From Chlamydomonas sphaeroides (lineage: Eukaryota; Chlorophyta; Chlorophyceae; Chlamydomonadales; Chlamydomonadaceae): a stretch of 64,000 nt of DNA. The stretch lies in NCBI GenBank assembly GCA_001662425.1, contig BDDC01000010.1:144648-208647 (forward strand). The letters run 5' to 3'. A program made the translations under genes and the position numbers. Shown here one piece after another: positions 1 to 11,915 of this stretch. The notes under the pieces were generated by a model. It was given only the letters and a program-made list of their open reading frames with translations. It was not told where the DNA came from and did no database searches. The number at the start of each line of letters is the position of its first letter. The first letter of the stretch is position 1.

Positions 1-3000
1 GCCCGGGGAGCCCGCACGACGCACCGCCGTCACGCAGGCCGCCTGCAGCGCCGCCGCCTGCTGCGCGTGCGCGCGCAGCGCGAGCGTGCTGAAGGGGCGC
101 AGCATGTTGCACAGCACGCCCAGCACGGCGGGCCACACGCCGGCGGCGCTGACGGCGGCGGGCAGCGCCGACAGCGCCGCGAGCGCGGCCCTCTGGATGG
201 GGCCCACCGTCGTCCAGTGGATCACGGACGTATCGTCGGACCCAACCGGGTACCGTACGAACCGGTCCAGCCAGCCGACGATGAGCATGACGTGGCTGGG
301 GTCCGGCGGCGGCGGCGGAGCCGCCGGCGGCGCGTCCGGCGGCGGCGGGGCCGCCGCCGCCGCTGCCGCGGCGGCGACAGCCGGCGGAGCCGCGTTGAAG
401 CTCTGCCAGCTGGCGAGCGGCGGCAGCTCGAAGGAGGCCAGGGGCGGGGGCTTGGGCAGGTGCAGCAGCGGCGCGGCGAGGTTGGCGATGCAGGACAGCA
501 GCTCGGCGCGGGCCTGCATGGGAGCCGCGGTGTTGGGCGCGGCCATGGCGGCCACACCTGCGGGCGGGGAGGCAGGGGCGAGGCGTGGGGCAGGGCGGCA
601 CACAGTGAGTCATCAGAGCGCGCGGAGCGCCACGGTGACCAGGCCACGGCGACGCCACTGCAAGTACACACGACTGTCTCAGGAGGATAGCAACCGCACG
701 CACCTCGGTCGATGGCGGCCAGGGCTCGGTCCCACATAACGCGGGTGACAACGGGCTTGGAGCCGTGCTCCTGCGTGGGCGCGCGACTGGGCGTCAGACC
801 AAGGGACGGGTTCCCGTATGACACACACGCAGGGGTGGTACTCTATTTCGGCCCTGTACACATGCAGGCGCCTGTGCGGGCCGCCGCGTCATCTCAAGCA
901 AGCGCTGCTGCACCAGCACAGAGCCGCGCAGCGTGGATGCGCCGTGCAAGAGAAAGGGGCCCGGCACGAGCGCCCGACAGCCCCCGGTGCGCCGTGCGGG
1001 CGGAGCCCGCCGCCCCTTGGGCCTCCGGCCGCTCACCGACAGCAGCGTGGACAGCAGGCTGGTGGCGGCCATGGACACGCCCTTGCGCCCCGTGGACAGC
1101 ACGTCGCCCACCAGCTGCTCCATGGAGGGGCCCAAGGGGGCAGCAACGTGGAGGTCGCCCGTCAGCACGCATGCATACGGGGGACGAGCTGCCCGCGCGG
1201 GCTGCGGAGGAGGGCAGGCAAGCAGCGGCCGCAACCCTGCGGGCCGCGTCGCGTCATCACCCGCGCACGAGCGCGGCGGCGCGTTGAGGGCGCCGCGCTT
1301 TGGGGTCCCAGCCCCGACGCTGCCTGGCCGCACCTGCATCAGCTGCTGCCAGGCCGTGTCCCACACCTCCAGCGCCGCCAGCAGCGGCAGGTGGCGCTTC
1401 ATGACCTGCCGCGCGGCCGGGCACGCGAGAGCCACACGGGCGCAGCGAGCGGTCAGCCAAGCACGCGGCGCGCGTCGCCGCGCCACGCCGCAAGCAGGGG
1501 CTGGGGTGTTGGGGGCACGGCCGTGGGCACGCGGCCGCCAATGTCGAACCACCACCACAACGGCGCCGCGTGGCGTGGCGCCGGCCCCCTCACCTTGGCC
1601 GTGCCCCCAAGCGCCAGCACCAGCGTCTCGTCCCACTGCTTCTGCTCGCTGTTGCGGCTGTGGTGCACCAGCATCGTCACGGACCGCCCCCCTGCGGGGT
1701 GAGGAGGGTCGGTCCGGCGGCAGGAGGGAGCTCGGGGAGCAGGACCACACCAGGGCTGGTGCGTGCAGGGGTGGGCCAGGGCGCCACCCAGGCCGCCCAT
1801 GCCGCCTCCTTCCAACCTGCCCAGGCCAGACCAGGGCCCCCGACCCACCCTTTTCCTTGCCCAGCTCCACGGCGGCCGCTTCCTCGCGCGAGCTGGAGGC
1901 GCTGAGCCTCGCGATGGTGGCGAGCAGCTCGAAGAGCAGGCCCCAGAACAGCTCCGCCCACACGTCCAGTGGGAACTTGCCGCCGTGGGAGCCCACCGCC
2001 ATGAACAGCGTGCGCACGGCGGCGTTCCGGATCTGCGGGGTCGGGGCAGGGGCATGTGTGGATTTGGCGGTGTCGCGTGACAGGCATGGGCGTGGGCGTG
2101 GGCGCGTGGCCTTGACCCACACGTCACTCCATCCGCACATCTCATCGCGTCGTCGTGCTTCGCAGCGGGCTGGCGCACCTCGGGCCGCGGGTCCACCGAC
2201 AACGTCTTGAGCGACCTGAACGCCACCATGAGCATGGCGATACTCTCCGCCTCATTCAGGTCGTGGCCCGCAGGAGCGGCAGCACCAGCAGGGCTGATGA
2301 CGCCGCCGCCGCCGCCGCTGTCGGCTGCGGCCGGCGGCTGCGCCACCGGCGTCATCGCCGCCGCCGCCACCGGGCCCAGGCCGCTGGGACCCGTGAATGA
2401 CGGCACCGGCGACGCGCATGGGAGCGACGGCACGCCGCGCGCGAAAGACAGCGCCGCGGCAAAGGCGGGCGACATCTGCCGCTCGACCTCCGAGGGGACG
2501 CCGTCGCCGCCACCGCCGCCGCCGCCGCCACCGCCAGCGCCGCTGCCCGTGCCAAACGGGTCGAAGGAAGCCCCCGGCGCCGTTGACGCAGCGGGCGGCG
2601 GCGACTGCGGCGCTGTCGGCGCCACGACCGGCGGGGCCGGCGTGACAGGCTCGGCGGCCGCGGCCGCGGCGGCGGCCGAGGCGGCGGCGTGTGCGGCTCC
2701 GCTGGCGTGTGCGGCGTGTGCCTTGGACAGGGTGCCGCGGCTGCGCGCCAAGTGGTCGGTGACGTTCCACAGCATGGTGATGGCGGTGAGCGACACGTTG
2801 AGCACCACATCCTGCGATGGGCAGGTGGCGTCGGGCGGTCGCAGGTCGCAGGTCGCACGTTAGCACGCCGTTAGACATCCACGTGCGGTGCCCTCACAAC
2901 GCAGGCGGCGGCGCCGCGGCGCACCGCGCAGCGAAGGCCGGGCGCGAGGTCACGGCTCCGCCTGCGGCCCCCAGAGCGATCCGCCCCCTACCCAACACCA

Positions 3001-6000
3001 CCTCCCGGCCTCCCTCGCCCCTGGGCACCTGGGTGGCGAAGCGCGCAATCACGTCCAGCGCCTTGGCCACGTGCTCCTTGGGCAGCGAGGAGGCCAGGTA
3101 GTCGGCGGCCAGCAGCTCAACCACCTACAGGGGAGGGCCGCGAGGGCAGCCAGCCTGGGTCGCGGTACCGCAGCTTTGGTCCCAGCGCCGCCAGTCCTTG
3201 GACCACCAGCGCCCTGGACCACCCTCCGCAGCCGCCCCGCGCCCGTCCATCTGCCCTTGCCCTTCCGTACCCAGCGGCCTGTTCCCCACTGTGTCTGTGC
3301 AACGGCCCGCTGTGTTTCCGCTGCGCCACCCGTCCCTGCCCCGCCATTCCCCTCCCACGCGCTTACGCACCCGCTTGGAAGGCCAGCCGCACTACAGCAG
3401 CTCCTTAATGCTTATGATGAAATCGCATCACTGTAGTACTGACAGACTCCCATCACACGTGAGCCCATCGCACGCGGCGCTCACCTGGAAGCCCAGCCGC
3501 ACCTCCTGGGGGTCGCCCCCGCCCCGCGCCGGCACCGCCTCCAGCAGCCGCAGCAGCGGCACCCAGCCCCGGGTCAGGTCCTCCCCGCGGTGCTGCAGCA
3601 CGTGCAGAGCCACACGCAGCAGCCCGCGCCGCACGTCGCCGCTGCGGCCGCCCTCCCGGTACAGCGAGTCCAGAGCCACCTGGAGCCGGGCAGAGAGCAG
3701 GGGAGGAAGGCAGGGAGGGGCACGATGTGCATAGCGGGCGGCGGCCATGGGGAAAAGAAAAGCTCGTGCGGCGAGCTCGCACGACAGCACCGAGGACACC
3801 AGGGAGCGGTGAGCGTGGGCGAGGCGACCCGCAGCGGCGCCGTGGCCACCCCAGACCACAGCACCCCGCCCAGGCGCACCAGCAGCATGTGCTGCACGTC
3901 CTCCCGCTGCGCCGCCTGCATCACGCCACGGTTGGCCGCCAGGCTGGCCGCCGCCGCCGTGCCGCCGCCGCCGCCGCCGCCCATGCTGGCGCCGGCCGCC
4001 ACCGCCACCTGCGGCGCCGCGCCCGAGCTGCTGTAGCCGCCGTTGGCCCTGCTGCCGAAGTTGGGCGGCAGCGCAGGCGAGCCCGGCGGGCCGGAGCCGC
4101 CGCCGGCGGCGGCGGCGGCCGCCACCGCCGCCGCCACCGACTGCGCAAACGGCGACGCCGCCGTCGAGGTCGAGGGCAGGGGGGTGGGGCCGGGCGAGAA
4201 CCCGCTGGCTGCGAGGCCGCTCGGCGGGGTCTGCGGCAGGTCCGGCAGCGGCCGGCCGGGACCGGCCAGCAGCCCGACGCCGGACCGGACGCTGCCGAAG
4301 GGCTGCAGCGAGACGGACGGCGAGCCCACGAGCGCGCCGCCGAAGCTGGATGAGTGGTCGCGCGACGTCCGCCGAGAGCCTGGCCCCGGGGACACTCCCA
4401 ACGACAGCGCGTACGAGGGGAAGCTGGGGATGGGCTGGGGCGCGCTGGAGTTGGCCAGGCGGCCAGAGGCGTTGCGCCCGCCGGCGGCAGCCGCCGCGGC
4501 TGCGGCGCCGGCTGCGGCGGCGGAGGCGGGCGACAGCGCGTCCTCGGGCGGCGGCAGCGGCGCGGTGAACTTGTCCGGGACATGAAGCTCGGGGTTGAGG
4601 GCGCCGGTAATGGTGCGGTCCAGCGCGTCCAACGCCGCGGCTCGGACCTGCGGCGGGGAGGGTACGTACCATGGGAGTAACGAACTAGTTGCGAACCTCC
4701 GCGCAGCCGGGAGGGGGGAGTTGTAGCACGCGCCACGCTCGTTGAACCACGGAGGGCGAGCAGCGCGCCCCAGGAGGCGCGAGGCCTCTGCTCTCATGCG
4801 AGCAGCTCCTTGCGGCGCCTTGATGCCGGTGCCGCTACCCCTAGCCCGGGGCGGGGTCCTGGCAGGCGTGCTCGGCTTGTTGCTGTTTCTTTCCCCGCGC
4901 AGACACACACGGTTCTGTTCTACCTAACCCTGGAACACACGCCACGGCCCGCACGCCCCCACCTGCAGGCTGCCGCTGCCCAGCACGTCCACCACATGCG
5001 GCATGAAGATGGGCCACAGGTCCTGCACCCGCCACAGGTTGTGCAGCAGCGTGTCCACCATACGGTTCAGACCACACAGCCGCACCGGCCCGCTCGCATT
5101 ACCCAGCGGACCCGCCAGCGCGCCGCCGCCAGGGCCGCTGGCGTCGCCGCCGGCTGCGGCCGCCGCCGCCGCGGCGGCGGCGGCGGCTCCGCCGCCGCCC
5201 AGCACGCCGGCGGCGCGCGCCGCCGCGATGGCGGCGGCAGCGCCGCCGCTGGACATGCCGGCGGCGGCGGCAGCAGCGCCGGCGCCTTCGGCACTGCCGC
5301 CGCGGGCGCCGCCGACGAGGCCGAGGTTGCGGAGGGTGGCTGTGGAGATGTGCGACAGCGCCTCCAGCAGCGCCACGACGGCCTCGCAGGACATGTGGTG
5401 CGTGTTTTCAAACAACTGGTCGGCGGCGGAGGCCAGGATGCGGAGCTCGCGCTGCGCCGTGGTGGCGTCGTCGTCGCCGCCGTCGGCCGCCATCGCGGCG
5501 GCGGCGGCCGTCGGCAGCGCGACGCCCGCCGGCAGGATGCTGCCGCCGCCGCCGGGCCCCAGCACGCCGGCCTCGCGCGCGGCGGCGATGGCGGCGGCGG
5601 CGCCGCCGGAGGACATGCCGGTGCCGGCGGCGGCACCGCCGCCGCCGGCGGCGGCGCCGCTGCCCAGGGGCTGCGCCAGGGTCGTCGCAGGCGTGAGGCC
5701 CACTGAGGCCTCCGCCTCTGCGGCCGCCTCCTGCGGACGAAGGGAAGGCGCCGCGTCAGGCCCCCCCTCACGGTCCTGACTGCACGAGTGCAACCACCTC
5801 TTGCCGGCCGCAGCCTTCTTCTCCGGCTGCACAACCACGCCGCGACGAGAGCAGACCTCTGTGCACACATGCCGTACACAAAAGACACACACACGCGCTC
5901 CCTCTGCCCCCCTCTCTCCCCTTGCCGGTCCGCACCATGAGGTAGGAGGCGGTGGTGGTGTGGGGCGACATGAGGATGACGTCCAGCGCGTTCACGCAGT

Positions 6001-9000
6001 CCACCACCCGCAGCCAGGAGCCGTCGTCCAGCACGTCCGCCAGCCGGTGCGCCAGCGCAAACACGGCCCGCAGCGCCGCGATGTTGCGCGGAGTCAGCAC
6101 CACGCGCACGCCGCCGCGGTCCGTGACCACGCGCGTGAGGAAGCCGGGCTCCGTGGCGGAGCTGGGCGCGCCGCCGGCGGCGGAGCCGGTGGACGCGACG
6201 GAGCTCTTGCGGCCGGCCAGGCTGCGGCATTCGGGACCAGCCAGCAAACGGGGCGGTGGTCAGGTGGGTTGTAGCGATCATCCCTGTGTGGGAGCAGCGC
6301 CAGGCAGACCAGGGCCAAGCCAGTCGGCGCGCCAGGGGCCAGACCCACCCGCCGACGCTGCGGTCCTCTCCGCCCAGCGCGCCGCTGCCGCCGCCTGCCA
6401 GCGCCGCCAGCGCTACGGCCATGTCGTCCTCGCCCGGCGGCAGCAGCGTGTGGGAGCACAGCGCCGCCAGCAGGCTGTCGCGCGCCTCCTCCAGCCGCAG
6501 CGCGCAGGCGCAGTAGGTGATGCCCTGCGGTGGGTCGGGAGGGGGCCGGGGCCGGGGCGGGTTGGTGCAGCAGCGGTCGGCGGCGTGCGCTCGGGGAGCG
6601 GATGTGCCGAGGAGGGCGCGCGCAGGGAGCGGCACTGGGGCCCGCGCCGCGGCACAGCGCCTACAGGTGGGTTGCCTGGGTACCCGGCCGTAGTGGTCCG
6701 TCGCGAGCAGGGCACAACCGGGCGGGCCACTGCCCTCCAACCGAGCCCGCCCGGCCAGGGCCGGCCATCTTTCCTGGCTCCCACCGAGCTCGGGCCACCA
6801 TGCCTCAAGGCCCGCCTGGTGCTGCTGCGCTGGTTTGTGGGACGCGCTATGGGCGACGCCCTTCGCTGTCACTGCCGGGCCCACAACTGCAGCCCCCTCA
6901 AAAGCAGTTACGAAGGTCTTCCGAGCAAATCCAACGACCATAAACAGCACCACACTCCCATGCTGTATGCAGTCGACCCACCTGCAGCCCTCGCATGAGC
7001 AGGTTGACTAGCACGTCGTGGCTGGCCCGCGCCAGCATCATGTTGGACACCGACAGCACGCAGCGCCACAGCTGCCCCACCAGGCCCTGCACGCTTGCCA
7101 CCTTGATGTCGCCCGTGTCGCGGGTCAGCACTGCGGCCGCACACGGAGAGGCGCAACCCGTGCGGAGGCAGCAGTCATGCAGTAGGAGGTCACATCGGGC
7201 CGACGGCTGGGGAGACCACCTGGCGTTGAGTCTTCACCGCTTGAGCAAGGGCGTGCCGGCACTTGCTCAGCCCCCTGTCCCACTTCCCATACATTCCGTC
7301 TGCACCCACTGCCCTTTCCCCAGCCCCCTCCACCGCCCCTGTACCTCCCGCCCGACCCCCTTGCTCACGCTTGGGCGAGGGCACGCCCAGCGCTGCTCCA
7401 CACCATTCCATGCCCCCGTCCCCATCGCACACGCCGGGCCACCCTACCCACAATCTGCACCCAGTTCACGCCCAAGTATCCCTGCCGCCCCCTCCCTTGC
7501 CGCTCACGCTTGGGCGAGGGCATGCCCGGCTCCGCGGGCACCACAACGCAGTCGGTGAGCGCCTCCGCGCTGCCGCCCAGCGCCAGCACGCACTCCAGCC
7601 CCAGGTGCGCGATCACCACCTCGCTGCCGTACGCCAGATTGGTGCCGAAGGCCTCCGTCTCCTGAGGGAGCGAGCGCGTGTTGGGTGGCCAGGCCAGACT
7701 GAGTGCGTGCGCCCGGGCGAAGGATACGGGGCCCATGCAAGCCAGACCCCTCACCACCGGGGCCCTCAATTGCTGCCAGCTCCTGACGCAATGCCCTGCA
7801 TGGCTACATGGAGCCCGCCCGTCTCTGCGCGCCAAGCCCGCCCCTACCCTTCCCGGCGCCGGACCCTGCCTGCGCCAATTAACTCGACTGCTCCCGCCTC
7901 GGCACCCAGCTGCCGCTCCAGGTGATGGTCTCCCCTTGACCCGGTCAGCCATGACTCTCCGACCAGCGCCGCCTCCGCCCTTCCCGATTCCTGACCCACC
8001 TGCACCGCGTCCCTCGCCCCCAGCTGGCGCTGCAGGTACAGGTTGCCCAGCGCCGACACCACATCGTCCTCGGGCGTCTCGATGGCCGTGCGCACATACC
8101 TGGGCACGCAGGGAGGCAGGCGAGGCAGGGGAGGCAGGCAGGCAGGAAAGGCGAGCCTGATCGCGCCGGCTCAAGCCCCGTCTGAAAGCCAGCGCTCGTG
8201 TGTGGGGGGACGCGAGGGGCGCTCGCTCGCCCATAGGAAGGCAGGTCCAGGCTGCGAGTGCCCGACGGCAGCCACACCGGCGGCCCCCATATGGCAAACG
8301 CTGCCGCGGACCCCGTGACGGCAGACCCTGCCGTGAACCCCGTCACGGCAGACCCTGACGGGGCCCCCGTCACGGCAGACGCGGTTGCGCTGCGCTCAGC
8401 TGCCGCCAACGTGCTGGCCGCCAGCTGCCCCCTTGCGGCCCGCACGCACCATCGTAGCGCGTCGTGCAGGTTGCGGACCAGCGCCGGTAGCGGCCCGCCG
8501 CTGCCCGGGTCGCCGCCCTCCGAGCCGGCGCCGCCGCCGGGCGGGTTCAGGTGGTACAGCCTGCGGGGTGAGGAAGCCCCAGGTGCAGGGAGCGGGGCTG
8601 CCGTGAGCGGCGACACCCACCACGTTTGCAGGTTGGAACCGCATGCCATCGACGGGCTCTCGCCTAGACCTCGCTCGCCCCTACCTAGGTGCCGCGCACC
8701 CATCAACCTGCCCACGCGCCGCTCCACCACGTCAGCAGCGCACGCCGTTGCGGCCGCCTGGCGAGCAGCGTGCGCCCCGCACCCCAGCACAGCCCCCTGC
8801 CAACCCAACCCGCCCCTCCTGCCTCCCCCTGCAGCCCCACCTATAAAGCAGCGGCGCGTCAGCCAGCAGCGGCCGCAGCGCCTGCAGCGCCATGAAGCGC
8901 TGCCAGCGGTGCGCGCCGCCCTGCCGCCCCACGCCGCCCGCCGTCTCCGCCAGCCGCGCCAGCACCGCCGCTGCGCGCTCGGGCGCCAGCGCGGCGTGGC

Positions 9001-11380
9001 GGCGCACCAGCGCGGCGGCGCAGCGCACCACCAGGCGGCAGTCGGGGCCGTCGGCCGGGTCCACGAGACGGTCGCACGCCGAGTCCAGCAGGCCGCACAC
9101 CACGGGGGCCACCTGACACGCGAATGGAATGGCAGGGGAGGGCGGGGCTGGGGCTGAGGTTGGGATGGAGCAAGGTACGGCGGGCGGGCCACAGGCCCGG
9201 CCCGGCTGGCGCTGCCGCCCTTGGCCATTCGTCCCACAGCCTGCCGTGCCGCAGCCCAGCCGCTTCCGGCCCCGCCGCCCCGTCCCAGACTCCTCGCCCC
9301 ACCTTGGTGCGCACGCACAGCGCCAGCCCCGGCAGCCGGTGTATGGCGGGCGCCCGCTGTGACAGCACGCCCTCCAGCATCTCCAGCAGGAAGCCGCGGT
9401 CGGGCTTGGCGGGCACCGAGGAGGCGCGCGCGCCGGGTGCAGTCAACTGCACCCACGCCGGCTCCGGCTTGGCTGCGACAAGGGCCGCGACGGGGCGAGG
9501 GCGGCGGCAGCAGGCCGCGGCAGCGTGGGCAACGGCGACGACGGGGCGGGGCGGCGACGGCCGTGGGTTTGATACCGGGCGCTAGGCTACGGGCCGTGTG
9601 CGGCGACTGGCTGGGGGGAGGGCGAGGCTGGCCTGGCTGCGCTTGCGGTGGGGCCCGGAGCGTCGCCCAACAGCACTTGGATTCTGCCGGGTCCGCGGGG
9701 CACGGCGCTGGGCTGTGCGCCCACACGCGTCCGCCCCTGGCTGCAGCCGCTGCAGGGGCCCGCGGGAGCCCCCGCCCCCAGCAGCGGGCCGAGCAGGGCG
9801 CAGCCGCACGCACCTCCGCCCAGCCAGCCGACCATCTCCTCCAGCAGCAGCACGGGCACCGCCTCCCGGCCGGGCGCCGGGCCGCCCGGCGCCGGACCGG
9901 CTTCCCCCGTGCCGGCGCCGCCGGCGCTACCGGCCGCCGCGGCCGCTGCGCCCGCGGCGGCAGCCGCGGCCAGGGCCATGGCTGCCGCGGCGCCGGAGCC
10001 CGGCACGCCCATGTTCCGTGCTGAGACCGCGGCCGAGGTGAGGAGCGGCGAGCCAATGGCCGGGGAGCCAATGGTGGGGGTGGGCACGGCCGAGCCCGCG
10101 GACCGCGGCCGCATGGCCGAGTGGTCGAAAATGAGCGCGAACGCCTGCAGGGCGGATAGTGACGCGAGGTTGCCAGCAAGTGCAGTGTGGCTAGAAGATG
10201 GCAGGATCACAGGAAGAAGGGCTTGGATGGAATGGTGAGCAGCGGGACTGCTACCATGACAGGCACGGGGCCGCGCTGCGGGGTGTTGCGAGGGCGCGGC
10301 CGCCGCGTTGGGTTGGTATGGGGGCAGGGGGTTATGCACGGACGGCCAGCAGCCGGGGCGCTGCCAGAAGGACAGCGTGCAGGGTTTACCCACCTGGCGG
10401 AGGGTGGCAGCCGCTGTGCTATGTACGGCAAAGTTTGTGCGGTTGTTGACGTACAGCCGGAACAGTACGGACATGAGATGCTGGATGCCATCCTGCGGTT
10501 GGTCGGCGGGGGCGAGGCCGCAGCAGGAGGGCGGCTCGTGAGGGATGGATACAGCCCAGCAAAACGAGTTGCCCGCTTACGCGGCCGGCTAAGCGGGGGC
10601 CGGCCGTGCGCCAAGAGGCGCAGAAGTGCAGGTAGGTGGCAGGTCCAGCTGTCGAGCTAGGAGATTGCTAGGCCGCTTGGCCTTGGCGGACGCCACGGCC
10701 AGCCGAAGGTCAGGCAACAGCTGGACCCGAGAAATAGGGGCTGTAGCAACCCGGGGCTCGGCTGACCTGCTCGTCAGCGAAGCTGGCGTTCTGGATGATG
10801 GTCAGGCTGGCCTGCAGGATGCGCAGCTTGACGCTCTCGTCGTTCAGCCGCTCCGCCTGCAGTAGCAGCGAGACGCACGAGGAGGCCCGTGCCCGGCGTG
10901 AGGTGCGATCCGCGGGGAGGGGCTTGGAGTGCCAGCGAGGCAGCTCCACGCGTGCCAATACCCACCGCCTGGAACGCCCTTATAATTTCACAGCGGCCCT
11001 TCGTAGAGACCGCGTCGTTCGCCAGCAGCTTCTGAAACGAGCTGAGGGCTATGCAGGCGAGCTTTGGATACTTCGTCTCGCACGCCAGCTTGAAGGGCGC
11101 GAGGATCTCCTGCGATGCAAGTGCAGGGTCAAGTTGGTTGGGGACCTACAAGCCCCTACAGCTTCACTGCACGCACCACTGCTTGCTGTACGCCAGCGAG
11201 TCCTCCATCCAAGTGCCGAACTTTGTGCAAGGCTCGTTCCGTCGCATCCTTAACAGCCGGCAGCTCCGACGAGTGCGAGAACAGCAGCATCCCTGTTATT
11301 GGACCCTCCGCCTTCTTCATTTCCGCAGCTAACAAGCGGAGGTCGGTCTCTACGACCGAGAGCACGACGTCGGGCTCCAT
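1..11380 (-). CDS. MON2: MON2-like Golgi/endosome trafficking scaffold (3' part cut by window edge)
   Basis: Homologue of MON2, a large Arf-GEF-related scaffold without a Sec7 domain that works with DOP1 at the trans-Golgi and endosomes. The start ATG at 11380-11378 opens MEPDVVLSVVETDLRLLAAE, the DCB-type N-terminus. First exons resolved: 11380-11222, 11109-10966, 10856-10767, 10480-10394, 10144-9814; exon 2 (PFKLACETKYPKLACIALSS) and exon 4 (NFAVHSTAAATLRQ) follow the family closely. Later blocks include 9112-8850, 7131-6980, 6250-5940, 5735-4963, 4647-3850, 3124-3020, 2813-2150, 2034-1850 and 1690-1590; LVHHSRNSEQKQWDETLVLA near 1640 is a MON2 hallmark. The C-terminal part around 549-1 (WLDRFVRYPVG, TVGPIQRAALAALSAL) runs off the window. 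Long Ala/Gly/Pro inserts, unlike animal or plant MON2, interrupt the conserved helices. Family assignment is confident; boundaries of the middle exons are approximate. Confidence 0.88.
4666..4701 (-). repeat. 36-nt intron element, copy in a MON2-like intron
   Basis: Lies in the 315-nt intron 4962-4648, 18 nt upstream of the 3' splice site. Read on the minus strand it equals 55553-55588 exactly, followed in both by a CTCCCC-rich tract and AG. Confidence 0.9.
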
Positions 11381-11915
11381 TGTGACTCGCTCTTGCGCGA
11401 CCGTGTCAGCTAGGTGTGAAAGTCTACCCCATGGCTGGACGTTCTTTGTCTGAGCGCGGCGAGCCTGGGTGTGCGGGGTCGGCCGGAACCAGGAAGGTGC
11501 CCAACACACGCGCTCGTACACGACATTCCCCCGGTCAAGGTTGGGCTCATTGCGCCGCAATTCCACGCTGTATGACCACAGCAGGCTGCAGGGCTCCACC
11601 TCAGCAGCCTACAGGCTCCTTCGCAGAGATGCCCTGTCAGTGCCACGCAGGGCACCGCGCCATGGTCCACGAGTCCCTGGGCTGCCAGTACTGGCGGTTG
11701 TCTCAGGTACCTTCCACCAACTTCCACGCTGGTTCTACATAAGAAGGGCACCGCGCCATCTGCTTACACGTGCCGCATCCTGCCGCTCCCCTCACCCTCG
11801 GCGCGCACTGCGCCGCGCCGCCTGCCCCTCATTCCTCAGTCCCCCCGCCCCCACAGCTCACCAGACCCTCACCCCAAGCACCTGACCTCACCGCCACCAT
11901 GCTACCACACCCGCG
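11381..11915. other. Intergenic: SCYL1-like 3' UTR and MON2-like upstream region
   Basis: This gap separates two genes on the same (minus) strand. It holds the 3' UTR of the SCYL1-like gene with a TGTAA signal, then the presumed promoter and 5' UTR of the MON2-like gene. I see no further coding sequence. Confidence 0.6.
11764..11768 (-). terminator. Polyadenylation signal TGTAA for the SCYL1-like gene
   Basis: TGTAA on the minus strand, about 150 nt after the stop at 11916. TGTAA is the usual volvocine poly(A) signal; position fits but a 5-mer alone is weak. Confidence 0.45.

Noticed and set aside
933..2210. Plus-strand ORF of 425 codons
   Set aside because: Antisense to conserved MON2-like exons; Arg/Ala-rich without motifs.
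7945..10179. Minus-strand ORF of 744 codons across the MON2-like gene
   Set aside because: It runs through introns and out-of-frame exons; true MON2 exons in this interval are in other frames with proper splice sites.
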